Shown piece after piece: positions 12,501 to 22,200 of a DNA stretch of 64,000 bases (within the stretch, counting starts at the first letter, position 1; every line of letters starts with the position of its first letter). Below the pieces are notes generated by a model, which searched no databases, was not told the DNA's origin, and was given only the letters and a program-made list of their open reading frames with translations. The translations under genes and the position numbers were made by a program. Source of the DNA: Kalmusia sp. IMI 367209 (taxonomy: Eukaryota; Ascomycota; Dothideomycetes; Pleosporales; Didymosphaeriaceae); assembly GCA_027946365.1 (NCBI GenBank), contig JAPEUQ010000011.1, forward strand, positions 744,001 through 808,000, written 5' to 3'.

Positions 12501-13062
12501 GGTCGAGAATGCATATCAGACACCTGTCTCACTACACTCCATGCATCAGAAGCCTGCTATTGATGCGGAAGGTGAAGGGCTGCCTGAGGATAGCGAAAAT
12601 GAAGATGCGTCGGACGACGAAGTCCCCATTCCTCCACGAAGCTCCCGCGGCCGTAAACCCCCCTCAGTGCGAGGACGTGGCCGCGGGCGAGGCAGCCAAC
12701 GCACTACAATGTCTACACGCAAATCTACTCTGAATAGCGAAGATGGCTCCAGCCTCTCAGATCCTCTCTCAGGGTCTCCCGTGTCAGATGCCGAAGCTTC
12801 AAACAACGATTCTGAGGCTTTCACTCCTGCTTCGCGAGGAAAGCGTAAGATGTCCTTTTCATCGCCGGCAGAGGGTAGGTCAGTCCCTAAGCGCAAAGCA
12901 GCGAGGAAGAGCGATGCGCAGGTCAAAAGTCACTTCTTTGCGCATGGGAGTGACGAGGAGACTGATGCGACGGATCGGAGTCCCCAGAAGAGTAGTGCGA
13001 GGACAAGAGGTGATAGAGGGAGGGGAAGGGGCCGTAAGAGAGGCAGGGAAAAGGCTACATAA
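9571..13062 (+). CDS. RAD4: DNA damage recognition protein Rad4/XPC
   Basis: Nuclear protein that recognises helix-distorting lesions and starts global nucleotide excision repair with Rad23 (family knowledge). It is a single exon of 1,163 residues from the ATG at 9571 (MPPVVPRKRLRSDS). An upstream in-frame ATG at 9430 adds 47 residues with no conserved look, so the internal one is preferred. Order: acidic, Lys-rich N-terminus; transglutaminase-like domain about 150-610 with an insert of Lys/Ala-rich linker, and the landmarks LRGLGVEARMVASLQP and PTYWTEAISN; BHD1 around 650 (YVLERHLRREEAL); BHD3 about 770-840 (FGNIDVYVPTMIPRGA...GTARICRKL, TGFEFGKQRAVPVITG). The C-terminal tail (about 890-1163) is disordered, acidic/Ser-rich and has RGRGRGRG and RGDRGRGRGRKRGR basic tracts. 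It is longer than yeast Rad4, mainly in the tail. Confidence 0.95.
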   Translation: MPPVVPRKRLRSDSPKAEPPSKRAAHPHPRHKEPALTKPPTIQRTLSKKKKAIEDIFGNDDSELSEPTSSEDEFEDVPIAGSKAKGKQKAQSDDSSESEDEEWEDALGSKHHTKHENEPAPVISGDLELTLDAPTQVVFSKPDGKKGPSKIERQIRNVTHCMHVQFLMFHNLIRNAWISDQEVQKIMVEHLTAGCWKAVNRYWRDAGIADGPKRVVEGGWSEKVAQDIGKTGSWVESGKKGVQVYESPQKSGKSKGVKPKATAKANVAKTKAKDTKSSDRNQRDWGATSERLEPATPNLSAGDPLLRLLNYLAIYWRGKFKISAPSLHKRGYLSPSTLEAEVLAWKEHNSDANAFGERIENLNAFKTLARKCSGSRDVGEQLFTSMLRGLGVEARMVASLQPAGFRWSKAEEGKAKDLSNLKSNTDLMETIDSKTGLKQPGQPRANGNKDDPIDLSESELSSAISISSGSEVETKILGSKSNGEDRYHGRTLPYPTYWTEAISNLTHTSVSISVLPRIKIASPSSGEYSNFVSTVAYADKGHQVFAYAIAFSSDGSAKEVTTRYLRSRWPGVTKGYRMPVEKIPIHNKRGKVKRWEEWNWFKSVLRSYARPRDKRQPWDEVEDEGDLVPLQPTKPKGMDEEGGKETLQGYKTSAQYVLERHLRREEALKPDAKIVRHFVTGKGENLKQEPVYLREDIVTCKSVESWHKEGREVKEGEQPLKFVPMRAVTVQRKREIEEREREEGEKVKQGLYSEAQTDWIIPDPIVDGKIPRNAFGNIDVYVPTMIPRGAIHIPLKGTARICRKLNIDYAEACTGFEFGKQRAVPVITGVVVATENEDLVIDAWEEAEEQKLKKAQDKREKLVLSLWKKFLSGLRIVERLKRDYGEDVEIPEEQSDMPTQPKKRSEWETFHNHTDFEGGFMREEPIATDGSKPTGNDAAVDTMGGFMPSDQEDAQPQRISVTIDHGDIKHPEQSRMVVENAYQTPVSLHSMHQKPAIDAEGEGLPEDSENEDASDDEVPIPPRSSRGRKPPSVRGRGRGRGSQRTTMSTRKSTLNSEDGSSLSDPLSGSPVSDAEASNNDSEAFTPASRGKRKMSFSSPAEGRSVPKRKAARKSDAQVKSHFFAHGSDEETDATDRSPQKSSARTRGDRGRGRGRKRGREKAT

Positions 13063-13895
13063 GCCGATTATATCTCTGATCGAGCTGGGATTTAGTTTAT
13101 CTGTGTAGGTTAATCCTGACGCTAAGAAAATGCGTCTGAGATTTATCAGAGCTCAATTAAATAATAAGCTTAAAACATCGACAAATTGCTTTGGAAAGAA
13201 GGAGTGAGAGATGCGATCGATTTGGCAGGCTGCAATTTAGGGGCGCATCATGCAAATTGTGATTGGTGAGTTGAGCTGGGGCGCACATTCCCCGCCAACC
13301 GGTCAATTTAAGGCTCTCGCCCTGAGACCATTCCTCTTCGTCCTCAGCACGATATTGCTACAGAAATCGCTCTCAGCATACCAGTGATCCACTGAGGGAT
13401 TTTCGCGACCTTCTCGTTTTGCACGCCAGGAGGGGCCTGGGGACTTGCTGTGAAGTGCCTATCGCAAGGCTAAATCCAGCTGCGTCGTCCGAAAGGCATA
13501 GAAGACTTGCATATCAACAACCATGAATGAAACTACGTGGGATTTTGTGAATTTTCCGATACGCCATGAGCGGCAAAGAGAGTCCGAATCCAAAAGCGAG
13601 GAAGGAAGTATAGCGACATTCTACACTGTAGGAACGAGCGTACGAACGTACTGTTCAGCACCTTCAGAATGGTCTTACGCGAATGAGAAGTAGGGCGCAT
13701 CAGCTCTTCTATTTACATAGACTGACCATCCGCTACATGCTGTGAACGGGAGGACCGTGACTAATGGAGAACGGGATAAGCATGAGTTCGGGACCACGTC
13801 GCCGCAAACTCCCCGCATCACTTCATACGTCACGGCTCTCCTTATTAGCAGTATAAGCGATTAGAAGGATAGAATTACCTACTGCATATCAGCGC
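13063..13895. other. Intergenic, nothing recognised
   Basis: About 830 bp between RAD4 and the kinase-like pseudogene. There are no ORFs with family resemblance, no repeat and no tRNA-like sequence. Confidence 0.45.
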
Positions 13896-16070
13896 ATGCT
13901 TCAAAGGAAAGGTCTATGGCCTGTGGACAAGATTTTCGAACAAGACTGGTCAGGTCGTGGTCAGCATGTTGAATTCGAAGCACATGAAAAACAATTAGTC
14001 GATAATCACCTTAAAGTCGAAGGGCCACTAGGTACTGGGGCTTCAGCAATGGTTCAAAGCGTCAGGTGCAAACGTATTCTTCTGGCCCGTAAAACGATCC
14101 GTTGCAACCGTAGAATGAAACGAGAAACTGCGTTAGACGAATTTGTTCACTTGAGCCGACTCGGGCATGCCCACATTGTAAGATTTATTGGGACATACGT
14201 CTTAGGCCAGGATCTCTCTATACTTCTCTACCCGGTTGCTGAATACGACCTCGACACTTATTTAAACACGATCATAAATGAGCACGAACAACAATCATCA
14301 TATATGTCGTACGGTCCCTGCGACTTCGTAATTTGTCTATCCAATGCTCTTGCCTACCTACATTCGAATCTACTCAAACATATGGATATCAAACCGACAA
14401 ACATCTTGGTCAGACCACGCCAAAATAAGGTGTATATCACGGACTTTGGTATATCACGCTCATACACTATCAGTCGAAGGAGCTGAGACCGAAGGACCAA
14501 CCATGTTCACACGAAAATATGCCGCCCCGGAAGTAGTTGATCAGCAGAGACGAGGTTTCCCTGCTGATATATTCTCACTTGGTTGTGTCTTCGTCGAGAT
14601 CCTCGCTGCTCTCGCGAGTATAACCTTCTGCGCTGAGAAAATCGAAAAAGGAGACGACTTTGAGATATTGAATGACATCTTAGAAGATGAAAAGTCTGGC
14701 CGGTCCTCGTACCAGGCAAATATAGAAGCGTGCGCACCTTTATCGATTCACGATCCTGGGGCGTGGTTGATGTACTCCAATTCTCGATGTCGCCTGGGAA
14801 ACTAAAAGAAATTGCAGGCATTGCGAAGGAAATGATTCATTTTGATCCGAAGAGAAGGCCATCTGCGTCTGAATTGGTAGCAAGATTGGGAAGCAAATAT
14901 TGCTGCACCTTGGGTCCCGATGAGCTTGAAAATAGCAGTGTAAGCTAACCGCGTCTTCCTTGCTTCTTTTTGGACGACTACAGCCCGAATCCCTATTTTC
15001 AAGGCAGGAAGATATCATTGAACAAATTTCACAAGAGCTACTTCCTCACAAGCGCAAGGAAGCTAAGACTGGACTGAGAACATTTGCCTTATATAGATTC
15101 GGTGGCCTTAGAAAAACCGAAACCTTTACGCTCAGACATAGACCAAATTTCGATGTAATTTTCTAAATATAGGGAAACAACATCCACACAGCATTCGTGC
15201 GTATAATGATAGAGCTTGGTTTAGGGAATCCTTTCAAGATCAGCAATGATGCCATTAGCAGAGAGTTGGTAGATAATTGGCTATCTAATTCATAGGGAGG
15301 GCCAGCCAGCGAAAAAGCAAACATATCTCTGGGAATAAAATGGCTTCTCAGTTTTGACAACATCGTTGAGTAGTGGGAAATGCATCCTTATTGGCCACAT
15401 GGAAATGTTGAATTCCTCATTACTAGCCGCAATCCTTTTCCCGGTAAGCATCTGGATTCGCACATAAATAGCATTAATATCGATCCTCTTTCTGATAAAG
15501 CTGGTGCCTCTCTATTATTGTAATCGGAGAAGATTGATAGTACCTTAGAACACGACGCAGATACACTATCAAAACAAATTTGCCCACGTCTCGGTAGAGT
15601 GCCTGTAGCTATCTATCAGGTAGCTGGCATTATCAGACAGAGGGCGCTCGGGTTAGCCGAGTTTCTTGAACTGTACGGAGACGTAATAAAGCTCGCAGAA
15701 ATTCACGAGGCAACGGAATTTATCTTCACTACGATGCATCGTCATAACATATCCACAGCCTTGTCCATTGGCTTTCTACTAAACGAGCGTAACCAGCTTC
15801 TCGAGCTGATTGCTTGCTTGGATTCCAACAACGTGCGTGGAGGACTACTTGAAGATACCTTAGCACATATGGAACGGCGAACTAGACACTTCAACGAATT
15901 GAATTACTTTCCTCATTTTGGGGCTGCTTGAGCGCTCTATGATCAAGCTGAAGACTGAAGAAATGTACTTGTTGTAAATCGATTGGTGCGAGACGTCGTG
16001 CGAGTCAAGATGACTGCGGAGACACAACTTTTCTGGATCGATTGGCCATCAGAGATGTTCAAAGAGTCGA
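13896..16070 (+). pseudogene. Decayed protein kinase-NB-ARC (NLR-type) gene
   Basis: The reading frame starts as a serine/threonine kinase: Gly loop GPLGTGASAMV, LLARKTIRC with the ATP-site Lys, a catalytic loop HMDIKPTN (Arg of HRD replaced), DFG and AAPE. It breaks near 14470 (one extra base) and returns in a second frame; a third frame takes over near 14725 (one base missing) for the C-lobe HFDPKRRPSASEL. A 44 bp intron (14940-14983) then joins the kinase in frame to an NB-ARC-like region: a degenerate P-loop FALYRFGGLRKTE (about 15081-15119, two Gly to Arg), a Walker B-like WLLSFDN near 15345, ITSRNPFPGKHL near 15425 and PVAIYQVAGI near 15605. In-frame stops fall at about 15164, 15170, 15293 and 15371. 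A TPR-linker-like NRLVRDVVRVKM follows near 15980. The conclusion is a fused kinase-NLR now inactivated. The family-level fusion is inferred from the in-frame splice. Confidence 0.75.
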
Positions 16071-16169
16071 GAAATTAGAATCACCCAAAGAAGTATTTTT
16101 AGAGGATGACTTGCTGTACGATCACATTTGCTTTTCTAATCGTCCTTAACATGGCAATATGCACGTGCG

Positions 16170-16665
16170 TTAGTTTAGTCTCCAGATGGCTCCCCGCCCT
16201 TTGAGAAACTTCATCCGGGGTCGTTCACGGTCCCTCTCGAGTCTCCACCGCTGAAGAACTTCGATATCAAGATTGTTCGCCCATATACAAGCAGGGGCGC
16301 GGCCATGGTACATCTCGAGGACATCATTAAGGGCTGAGACGGGTATGATGACGCCCATAACCGGATCATTCGATCTCAAAATGTGCATAGCGGCCCAAGT
16401 CACGCGTACCTTGTCCGTGCGGGATGCAGATGGACTTATTATTTTGGATGAGAAAGAGTTGAGGGGAAGATCCTGCAGCAGACTGCAGTGACACGGTCGG
16501 TTGGGAAGAATGTGGCCATTTCTTATCGTTGATTAGATTTGTAGAGATTTTAGTTCCGGTGGAGTATGTGCTTTTGTCAGAGATGCTCCAGGTCACACTA
16601 TGCCCGCAAGCAATCAGTATCAGATGAAGAAGTAATTCTTGATATAACAGGAGAGAAACTTTCAT
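16170..16665 (-). other. Unrecognised minus-strand ORF pair, possible small gene
   Basis: Two overlapping minus-strand frames look protein-like. One (16366-16665, 99 codons) starts ATG with a hydrophobic leader MKVSLLLYQELLLHLILIACG that could be a signal peptide. The other (16170 to about 16500) encodes DKVRVTWAAMHILRSNDP and ends at 16170 in an Arg-rich tail. They may be two genes in conflict, two exons of one gene joined near 16420, or decayed sequence. I do not recognise the family. No other feature fills the interval up to the neighbouring gene at 16741. Confidence 0.25.
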
Positions 16666-16740
16666 AAAAACACGTAGTCTAGCAGACGGGTGTGTTCAGA
16701 GGCACGTAAAATAGATAGTATGCCCTCACGCGCCCTTATT

Positions 16741-18455
16741 TCATCGCTCGAACCTAGATACCAGGACAGGATTCCCAAGCCTAACAATATCTCCAGAATA
16801 AACCCCATACTGTACCTCCATCTCATCCAGCTTCGATGGTCTGGTTGGATCTAGCGCATCCACCTCCGCCGCCTCCCTCACATCACTGGTTTGCGCGCTT
16901 TTCAAAATGTCTCCTACCGTCGCCAGCCTCATAACCGGCACATGCATACTTCTATGCATGCTAATATTGCGCCATGCAAGCATGATTGTCATCAGCAATA
17001 TTGTGGCCACCGGCGCAAGCAGCACATACGAGCGGCGATGGTCGAACTGCAACTCATAGTACTGCGAATACACCTTAGTATTCGTATGGTAATAGCTTGG
17101 GATGCGCATAGCCACTGCACCAGCGCTGACATCGATGAACTCTTTGATGGAATCGAGAGACCAGTTCAGATTATTAGCATCGTAATCGTACATTGTGGAC
17201 GTCCAGAAGGCGAAGCCATTCGTGCCTTTAACATACATGGGTTGCATACCCATGATATTGATGCCGAACACGGTGGTGGATACGCCGAGCCATGTTGCCA
17301 CGTCTACAGGATTCTTCTTGTTCTTCGGCGTGTATAGTGCGGAGAGCGTGGATAGGGTCGCTCGCTGGGTTGCGCTGTTGCCGATTTCGAGGACGCTGTC
17401 TACTAGCTCCACATCAATGGCACATGCAATTGCTGAGATTTCTGAGATCTCATCGAAGTTGCCAATGTCGGAAAGATCGGCGGTAAGACTAGATATATCG
17501 GTTGTCTCTCCACCTTCAATGGTACCGTTGATGACGGCGAAGATGACGGTAGACACACTCCGGTTTTCATGTATGTTCTCGACTTTGTCTACCCATGTAG
17601 TGAGTTTCTCTTGTAGTCGAATCCGCACCCAAGATCCTTCCTCTGACATGTTGGTTGCCACACTAAAGGAAGCCCCGCCGTCGTAATCTAGATCCAGAGT
17701 GCGACCGGAACATTCAACACTCCTCTCCGCCTTGATCGCGTAGGCGGACATATTGCCTATGCGAGCCAAATTTGTCCGATCGACGAGATAATCGCGATAC
17801 TCCGGAAGTGGTTCTACGGAAAAGTTGCTCGCCCACGAAGACATAAGGTTGAATGCGCCGGTCACTGAGCCTGGAAGAGGTGGAGGTCCCGGATATGCTT
17901 GTCTGAAGAATAGTCCCACACCAGTACCACTTGTAACACTGCTGGCGATGCTGGGGACAGCAATTTGGTGCAAAGATAACGCGACACCCATAATGGTAGC
18001 ACCAAGCGGGACGAGTGCGGCGCACACAAGCACGCAGAGGAGCACAACGGCGGCGTCAAAACTTCGTGCATGTGCCAGTGCCGCTGGCTGTGCTACTAGG
18101 CCCCCACGAGTGGCCTTGAGCCAGGTGTCGACCTGTCCGAGTTTGAGCTTTTGACGGTGGAGTATCGGCCATACGGCAGCTTCACCCAATGCACAAGCGG
18201 TACTCAGAAGAGCAGCTAGCCCAATTGCTGCAGTGGCGTACGGGTAAGTAGGAGCACGTTATTCATTTAGGCGTCCTCTAATAGTACGTACCATATGCCG
18301 TCGTCAAAACACCCTGAAGAAGCCCAGTATGTTCCTTCCATGTTCTCACGCCCTTTGGAACACTATAGCAAGGACGATACCTCTGACTTCGGAGTCGGTG
18401 AATAGGCGGTCATTGTAGAGGGGTGTAATGAGACTTCTTGATATTCGGGTGTCAT
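16741..18455 (-). CDS. Fungal membrane protein with large glycosylated ectodomain
   Basis: Two exons: 18292-18455 (start MTPEYQEVSLHPSTM) and 16741-18227, separated by a 64 bp intron (18228-18291). The predicted product is 549 residues if one base is discounted. The frame switches by +1 around 18335-18345 (near ctatagtgttcc), and only then do the splice phase (1) and the total length (1,650 nt) fit. Features seen: two N-terminal membrane segments (LLQGVLTTAYAIGLAALL and AVVLLCVLVCAALVPLGATI), a long hydrophilic middle with several N-x-S/T sites (NFS, NMS, NRS, NGT), a third hydrophobic segment near residue 470 (YVLLAPVATILLMTIML) and a cytosolic tail. The topology resembles fungal DUF3176-type proteins, but I cannot confirm the family. 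The function is unknown. The frame problem may be an assembly error or a real mutation. Confidence 0.6.
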
Positions 18456-19229
18456 TGATGAAATATAAGCCAGGACGTATAGTCAAGAGTTTGTTTTCAG
18501 TCAGAATGTGGAGATGGGAGGCATGTTGATTTATGGCGAAAGCCAGCTCTTCAGCTACGAAATGTTTTTTTGGTTCATCGCATCATCGGCCTCCGCCCAA
18601 GTCTGCAGCTTGAAGTGTGGCTTTCCTTGGTGGCGTTGATGCAGTGTGGTCTGGAGTGAGCTAAATATACGCCAAACCAATCATCGTTTCCCTTGCAGGT
18701 CACTCGACGATAAGGCACCAGATTCAAGCATAGGTTCTGCAGGCTCGCTCGCTTTTTCGAACCTCGCTATTATACTCATGATTGAGTGTGCAATTAGCCA
18801 TTCGCAATGCATAGTTTCGCAGTTCGCAATTCTCTCGTTGTAGGGCTAGACCAAGCCGCCAATCAGAATCGACGCTTGATTGGTAGAGATGCATGCAGTA
18901 GCGTACGCCCACTTCCTTGGCCGGCACCCTAGAATCTTCCGCAGGCACAACAACATCTACTTGATGTATGAAGCGTTGGGGTTAAATGATAAATTGCCGT
19001 CACGGTGTGACAGGGGCGTTATTATAAACCTCACGCAATACCTCCACATATGCGCCTCGAGCTTTTCAGCTGAGGGCGCAGGCAATTGCGAAGCATCGCA
19101 AGCTACTGCAGCCTCAGCGGAGCTAGACTATTGTTACGATCACTAGCGCTAGATCACCTCTTCTGAGGTATGGTGTAGCGAATGGTCATAACCATGTCAT
19201 TCAAAGAGCCTAGCTTGGATCTCGAGAAC
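18456..19229. other. Intergenic, nothing recognised
   Basis: About 770 bp separating two minus-strand genes. It holds the promoter of the membrane protein gene and the 3' flank of the NACHT-ankyrin gene. No gene, repeat or RNA was seen. A tcgaacctcgc string near 18757 is not part of a tRNA fold. Confidence 0.45.
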
Positions 19230-22200
19230 CTAATCACTATCCCCATCCCACTTCACCATCTCGACTCTGTTCCTGTGCTTCCTCAAAGCAGCATCAGTCC
19301 CCTCACTCTCACTCTTCGTAGGGTACTCATCGTCCGACCCGTTCCACCCCCTGTCCTTCCTCCTCTCGATAACCTCACAATCACACTCCCGCAGCGGCTC
19401 CTCTTTCCCCGGATCAGCCCCATTCCGCAGCAGCAGCTCCTTTACCTCGTCTCGGGCCCACGTCAAGGCCGTGGCAATACTGATATAACCCTTCCACTGC
19501 TCTTCCTCTACCTCCGACTCGGAGGATTCAGGCTCCTCGAAGCCCCGTGCACGACGTCGTTGGTCGCGCTTGGAAGGTAATCTGCCATGCGCGTGGTGTT
19601 CGATAGGGAGGTTCGGGTCTGCGCCGTGTTTAATAAGGAGTTCAACGATGGCGTAGTGGCCGCGCTCTGCGGCCACTGCGAGGGCTGAGAGGTTTGCGTC
19701 GCAGCTGTGGAACGTGAATGTGGATCGCTCGATAAAAGAGGCGCATTTGCGCTTGATTAAAGGAGGAACGTTGGTCTGGGCATTCGGGTTGGCGCCAGCG
19801 GTAAGGAGAATTTCGGCAATCTCAAGCTCGTTGTTCGCTGCCGCACGCATGAGACATGTGGAGCCTTCTGTAGAGGCGATGTTGGGGTCTGCGCCGTGTT
19901 GAATAAGGAGGCGCGCGAGGTCTGGGCTGGAGAACACGCAGATTAGAGGGGTTATGCCTTCTTGAGTCTTCGTGTTTACGGGTGCGCCTTTTTTGAGGAA
20001 TAATTCGACGAGTGCTTTCTGGCGTGCGTCTTTTGTCTGCTCATTATCCGTGATAATCTTGAAAAGGGGGTCGCTGAATGATTCAGAAGACAGCATTGTC
20101 TCGGACGCCTTATCATAAGGGAGCAAATTTTTCCCAGTGCTGTCATTGTGAAATGTGGATTTCTTGATCTCGTATTCAGACTGCTCGCTGTTAGCTTGAG
20201 AAGAACGATCTAGGGCCTAAGTCATCAAGTAACATACATCAGAACTAACGTCTTTGTAAAACCTCTTGTAAGACGGAGAGTTTTTATAGGTTCTCTCCTG
20301 GTGTTTTGCCAGTGTACTCATTGGTGAGGCTTTCTCAATTTTATGCTCCGGGTTGCCAACCGCGCGAAAAGAGCAGCCTCTCGACAGGCCGCCAGTATTC
20401 AGTCCAACTTCGTAGCTATGATATCGAATGCTACCTCCAACTGCAAGATGAAGCGGTGTAAGTCCCCATTTCTTCATCCTGTATTTGCCAAACTTCGTTC
20501 TTTTCCGTGTTGGAGTCTTGTACGTGACGTCAGCCCCATAGGCGATGAGCAAGGCGGTCGTAGTATAAGCACGAGATTGTAAGGCAATCATAAGTGGTTT
20601 CCAGTTCAAATCCGCTAGATCCATCGATTCACTACCGTTCTGCTGGATTAGACTAGTCTCGATATAGAGACCGTGTTTGTTAGGATCGGCACCCGTTTTG
20701 AGAAGCGCCCAGCATAACTTGGTGTTGCATAAGCGCGCGGCCGCTGACAAAGGAATTTTCAACGGAGTTAGTTCTTGGATCAAGATATTATCGTCTGAAA
20801 GAGCGCCGGTGCTGGTTAGTATATCGAAGGCCTTGTTGTAGGAATTGAAGCCTGCGTAGAGACTACCCATTTCCATAGCTAGCAATTGACGTGCCCAATA
20901 GTGCAGTACTGTGTGTCCTGATGCGTCGGAAGACAAATTATTAGCTCTTGCGTTTAGTATATGTTTCAGAATCGATGTGGGACGACCATTGAAAGCACCA
21001 CAGAAGAAGTATATGAGCGGGGTCCGACCCCATCGATCCTTTCGTTCGACATCTGCACCTGCATCTAGCAAGGCCTTGGTCGCGGTTGGAGAACTCTGTA
21101 AGGCAAGCATGAGAGGGGTTTTGCCACTAGCGTCTGTTGCCTCTAGAGGAGATACTTGCGAGGTCTGTATTCGACTAAGGGCCTTGAGCGTTGAGGCTAT
21201 ACGGGACTTTCGATAACGTTGCTGATCCCTTACCGGTAGCCTAGAGAATCCTGATTTTGAGTCAATCCAAATACTGGTATGCCCGTCTCCGATTGGGGAT
21301 TCAGGGCCACTTAAGAACCAGTGCAAGGCGATCCGTCCATGGGAATCATGCGATGATGAGTCTGCGCCTAACTCGATTAGTGTCTCCACTGCATCATGCT
21401 CCCAAAGCGCCGCTGCGATCTGTAAGGCAGTTCGACGACCGGTCCATAGCTCGATGTCGATGGAAGCACCCGCGTTAACAAGACGGCGGCATAACAATGG
21501 TTCGAGGAAACCACCTGCCTCCCATATCTTTTGGGCGTAGTCATTCACGTGACTCGATGCTTCCATCCAGTCCGCTAACACATTAAACAGCTCGCCACTG
21601 GTGGCGAAAGTCATAGCTCTCGATGTGGCAGCGAAACTAGTCGGACAAGGTTTGTCCCACCCTTTCTCCCGATCTTTCCTTAGGTCTTTCCCGCTCGCGG
21701 TGCTCGACCCTTTCCATAATTTTCGTTGGTACATAAGGTGTTCGGGTACTTCTTGAAGCCATTCGATATCTTTGATGTCAGCTAAGACGTGTTTCAGAGC
21801 ATTTGGTGCGCCATCGCTAATGCATGTCCAAATCATTGTGGGAATGGGTATATTGGTAGAAAGTTTTTCAGCCCGCTCAAGCTGTCCATGTTCAATGCAT
21901 TGCACTGCTCGTCCGGAGCTTGTGTACTGGTACTCTCCGTAGGCCAAGTGGTATTTATCGATGAGCTCGTAACCGTTTCCAGCTGTCCAGGTTGGTCTTT
22001 TAGCATTTGAGCTGCAAGATTTGTTAGCGAGGCCTACTCCGACAAAGAGCTTTTCAATTAACTTACGTAGCTTCGTGCAGTGGAAGTGACGGGTCGCCGA
22101 GCAGGTCATGTATCTTGTGATCCATAGCGAACAATTTTGTCAAACACACCTCTCGAAGGATTAGTCCGAATTCATGACTTATCCGGTGCTTCTTATAGTC

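Noticed and set aside
17195..17686. 163-codon plus-strand ORF inside the membrane protein gene
   Set aside because: It is antisense to a well-supported coding exon and shows no domain; a shadow frame.
18330..18350. Programmed +1 frameshift at cta-tag-t as the explanation of the frame break
   Set aside because: It resembles known slippery sites only loosely, and similar offsets occur at unrelated sequences and homopolymers nearby, so error or mutation is more likely.
18750..18775. tcgaacctcgc resembling the reverse of a tRNA B box
   Set aside because: No matching A box or cloverleaf could be formed around it.
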